Shown: piece by piece, positions 63,004 through 64,000 of the stretch | Position numbering within the stretch: the stretch's first letter is position 1 | Layout: each line of letters opens with the position of its first letter | Assembly: GCA_021292165.1 (NCBI GenBank) | Contig: CM037878.1 | Location: forward strand, 286,015,744-286,079,743 | Length of the DNA: 64,000 nucleotides | Source of the DNA: Shinisaurus crocodilurus | Taxonomy: Eukaryota; Chordata; Lepidosauria; Squamata; Shinisauridae | Direction of reading: 5' to 3' | The notes under the pieces: model-generated | The model's input: the letters and a program-made list of their open reading frames with translations, nothing else | What the model was told of the DNA's origin: nothing | Databases searched by the model: none | Translations under genes and position numbers: made by a program

Positions 63004-63999
63004 TTTTCGCCCAAGGGAGGGGGCAAGGAAGGGGGGATGAAGTCATCGGAGAAGTAGCAGACAGACCATCATCCCCTACAAAAGAGAGTCACGGTGGAGA
63101 TCCACAAAACCAAGGAAGGACCATCAAGGATCATCAAGCTATCAGGGCAGTCTCAAAGAGCTGCAAAGTACTAGTACGTCACCTTCTTCCCGGGCAGGAA
63201 TAAGCCCACCTGAAACGAAGGGGCAGGCATAAGCCCCCACCTGACCCGAAGGGCGGGGAGAGCGGGAACTCAGGGGTAGAAAACCCCTCTCCCTTCCGGT
63301 TTAGGGTTGTTGGGAACCAAGGGTACTTCGGGGCCAGATTCATCTCCAAACAGCAGCCCGAGTACGCCCTTCTCATCCACGCATCGGCCGACCCGGAGCC
63401 AGGCTGAAATCGACTAGGCGCAGAGTCTTTGGTCTGAGGTAATTGACTAGATTCACTCCGCTAGCCTAAGCCTGTTCATTGAGAAACCCAGGGGTCAGCT
63501 AAGGTTGTGTTGCTGTTGTAGTATTCCTGGAAAGCTGTTAGTTCCGCTCTGTGTTTTGTGTAAACAAATAAAAGCCTTATTTGGTCATTTAAAGGACTGC
63601 GGTTTCCTCTTGTGCGCGAAAGCCTCGTAGGTGATTGCCAGGGCTCGTACGGGCTGTAATTCAGAGCTGGTTAACCCGTTAAGCGCCGAACTCACGCAAA
63701 GGATCCTGTTGGTGATCCTTCACACCCGCCCTCTTTATAGATATCACTCTTAAATTGGCTACTTAATCCTCCAGTATGGAGGCCAATTAGTGATAGACTG
63801 CATATTTTTATTAGGTCAACTATTTCACATTTGAGTTAGAATTCTTGAATCCATACATTCTGGTCCTGGTGACTTGTTAATTTGTAATTTGTCAGGTAGC
63901 CTCAGAATTCCATCTCTTCACCTCTGTTTGATGTACCGGTAGATCTCCAGCCTCCTTCCCCACATCTCCCCAAATGGTTTAGGAATGGGTATCTGGCCA
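62690..63999 (-). pseudogene. CR1/L3 LINE reverse transcriptase region split by a solo LTR
   Basis: The minus-strand pieces 62690-62946 and 63725-63960 are DNA-level matches to the CR1/L3 RT domain, for example (inverted) GACAGAGTCCCTCATCAAAG and GCAAAGGAAAGTTCCGCTTT. On the distal side is CACCAGGACCAGAATGTATG. Frames are broken, so the copy is old. The solo LTR 62947-63724 interrupts it. Confidence 0.75.
62947..63724 (+). mobile_element. Solo LTR
   Basis: The 778-bp unit starts TGTGGAGAAAG and ends GATCCTTCACA (TG...CA with TGTG/CACA inverted ends). It lies between perfect 5-bp duplications CCCGC (62942-62946, 63725-63729). A (CA)n run sits near its start (about 62970-63000), and AATAAA is at 63567-63572 with T/G-rich sequence after it, as in an R/U5 region. 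No internal retroviral or Gypsy coding sequence is present, so it arose by LTR-LTR recombination. Superfamily undecided. Confidence 0.85.
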
Positions 64000-64000
64000 A

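Noticed and set aside
63179..63376. A small minus-strand protein of 65 residues
   Set aside because: It lies within the solo LTR, has no partner frames, and G/C-rich LTR sequence readily gives such frames.

Overview
The window looks like nuclear DNA from a squamate reptile (a lizard or close relative). It is not bacterial or viral: there are no operons, almost all long ORFs are chance or transposon-derived, and the one host gene is split into short GT-AG exons. The lineage call rests on the mix of interspersed repeats (CR1/L3, L2, L1 and Penelope-like retroelements, a MIR-like tRNA SINE, many hAT MITEs) and on divergence of the host gene from the human protein. No species was identified.

Host gene. 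The minus strand carries the last ten coding exons of alkaline ceramidase 3 (ACER3), between 50129 (5') and 21961 (stop). The exons join in a continuous reading phase and give 233 residues. Adding the 34 residues expected from the missing first coding exon gives exactly the 267 residues of human ACER3. The catalytic and zinc residues (Ser77, His81, Asp92, His217, His221) are all present. Sequence above 50130 is probably intron 1, and sequence below about 21600 is probably 3' flank.

Layout. 1-21000: repeat-rich flank with a Penelope-like 3' end that includes a decayed hammerhead motif, L2 and CR1 fragments, a 925-bp hAT element with a transposase remnant, and many palindromic MITEs. 21961-50129: ACER3 exons separated by introns full of nested repeats, including a 5S-rRNA-derived SINE fused to a CR1 tail. 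50130-64000: probable intron 1 with a DNA-transposase-like fragment, a young 5'-truncated LINE that keeps a 441-codon open frame, a Tigger-like MITE, and a solo LTR inserted in a CR1 reverse-transcriptase region.

The most interesting signals are: (1) palindromic MITEs that each carry an inverted pair of motifs matching the vertebrate ZNF143/THAP11 consensus; (2) the 5S rRNA/CR1 chimeric SINE, four copies sharing one junction; (3) the Penelope-like 3' end with a hammerhead fold; (4) the young LINE family and a possible non-autonomous partner that shares its tail; (5) target-site duplications that order nested insertions. All family names come from reading the sequence and from memory; no database was searched.
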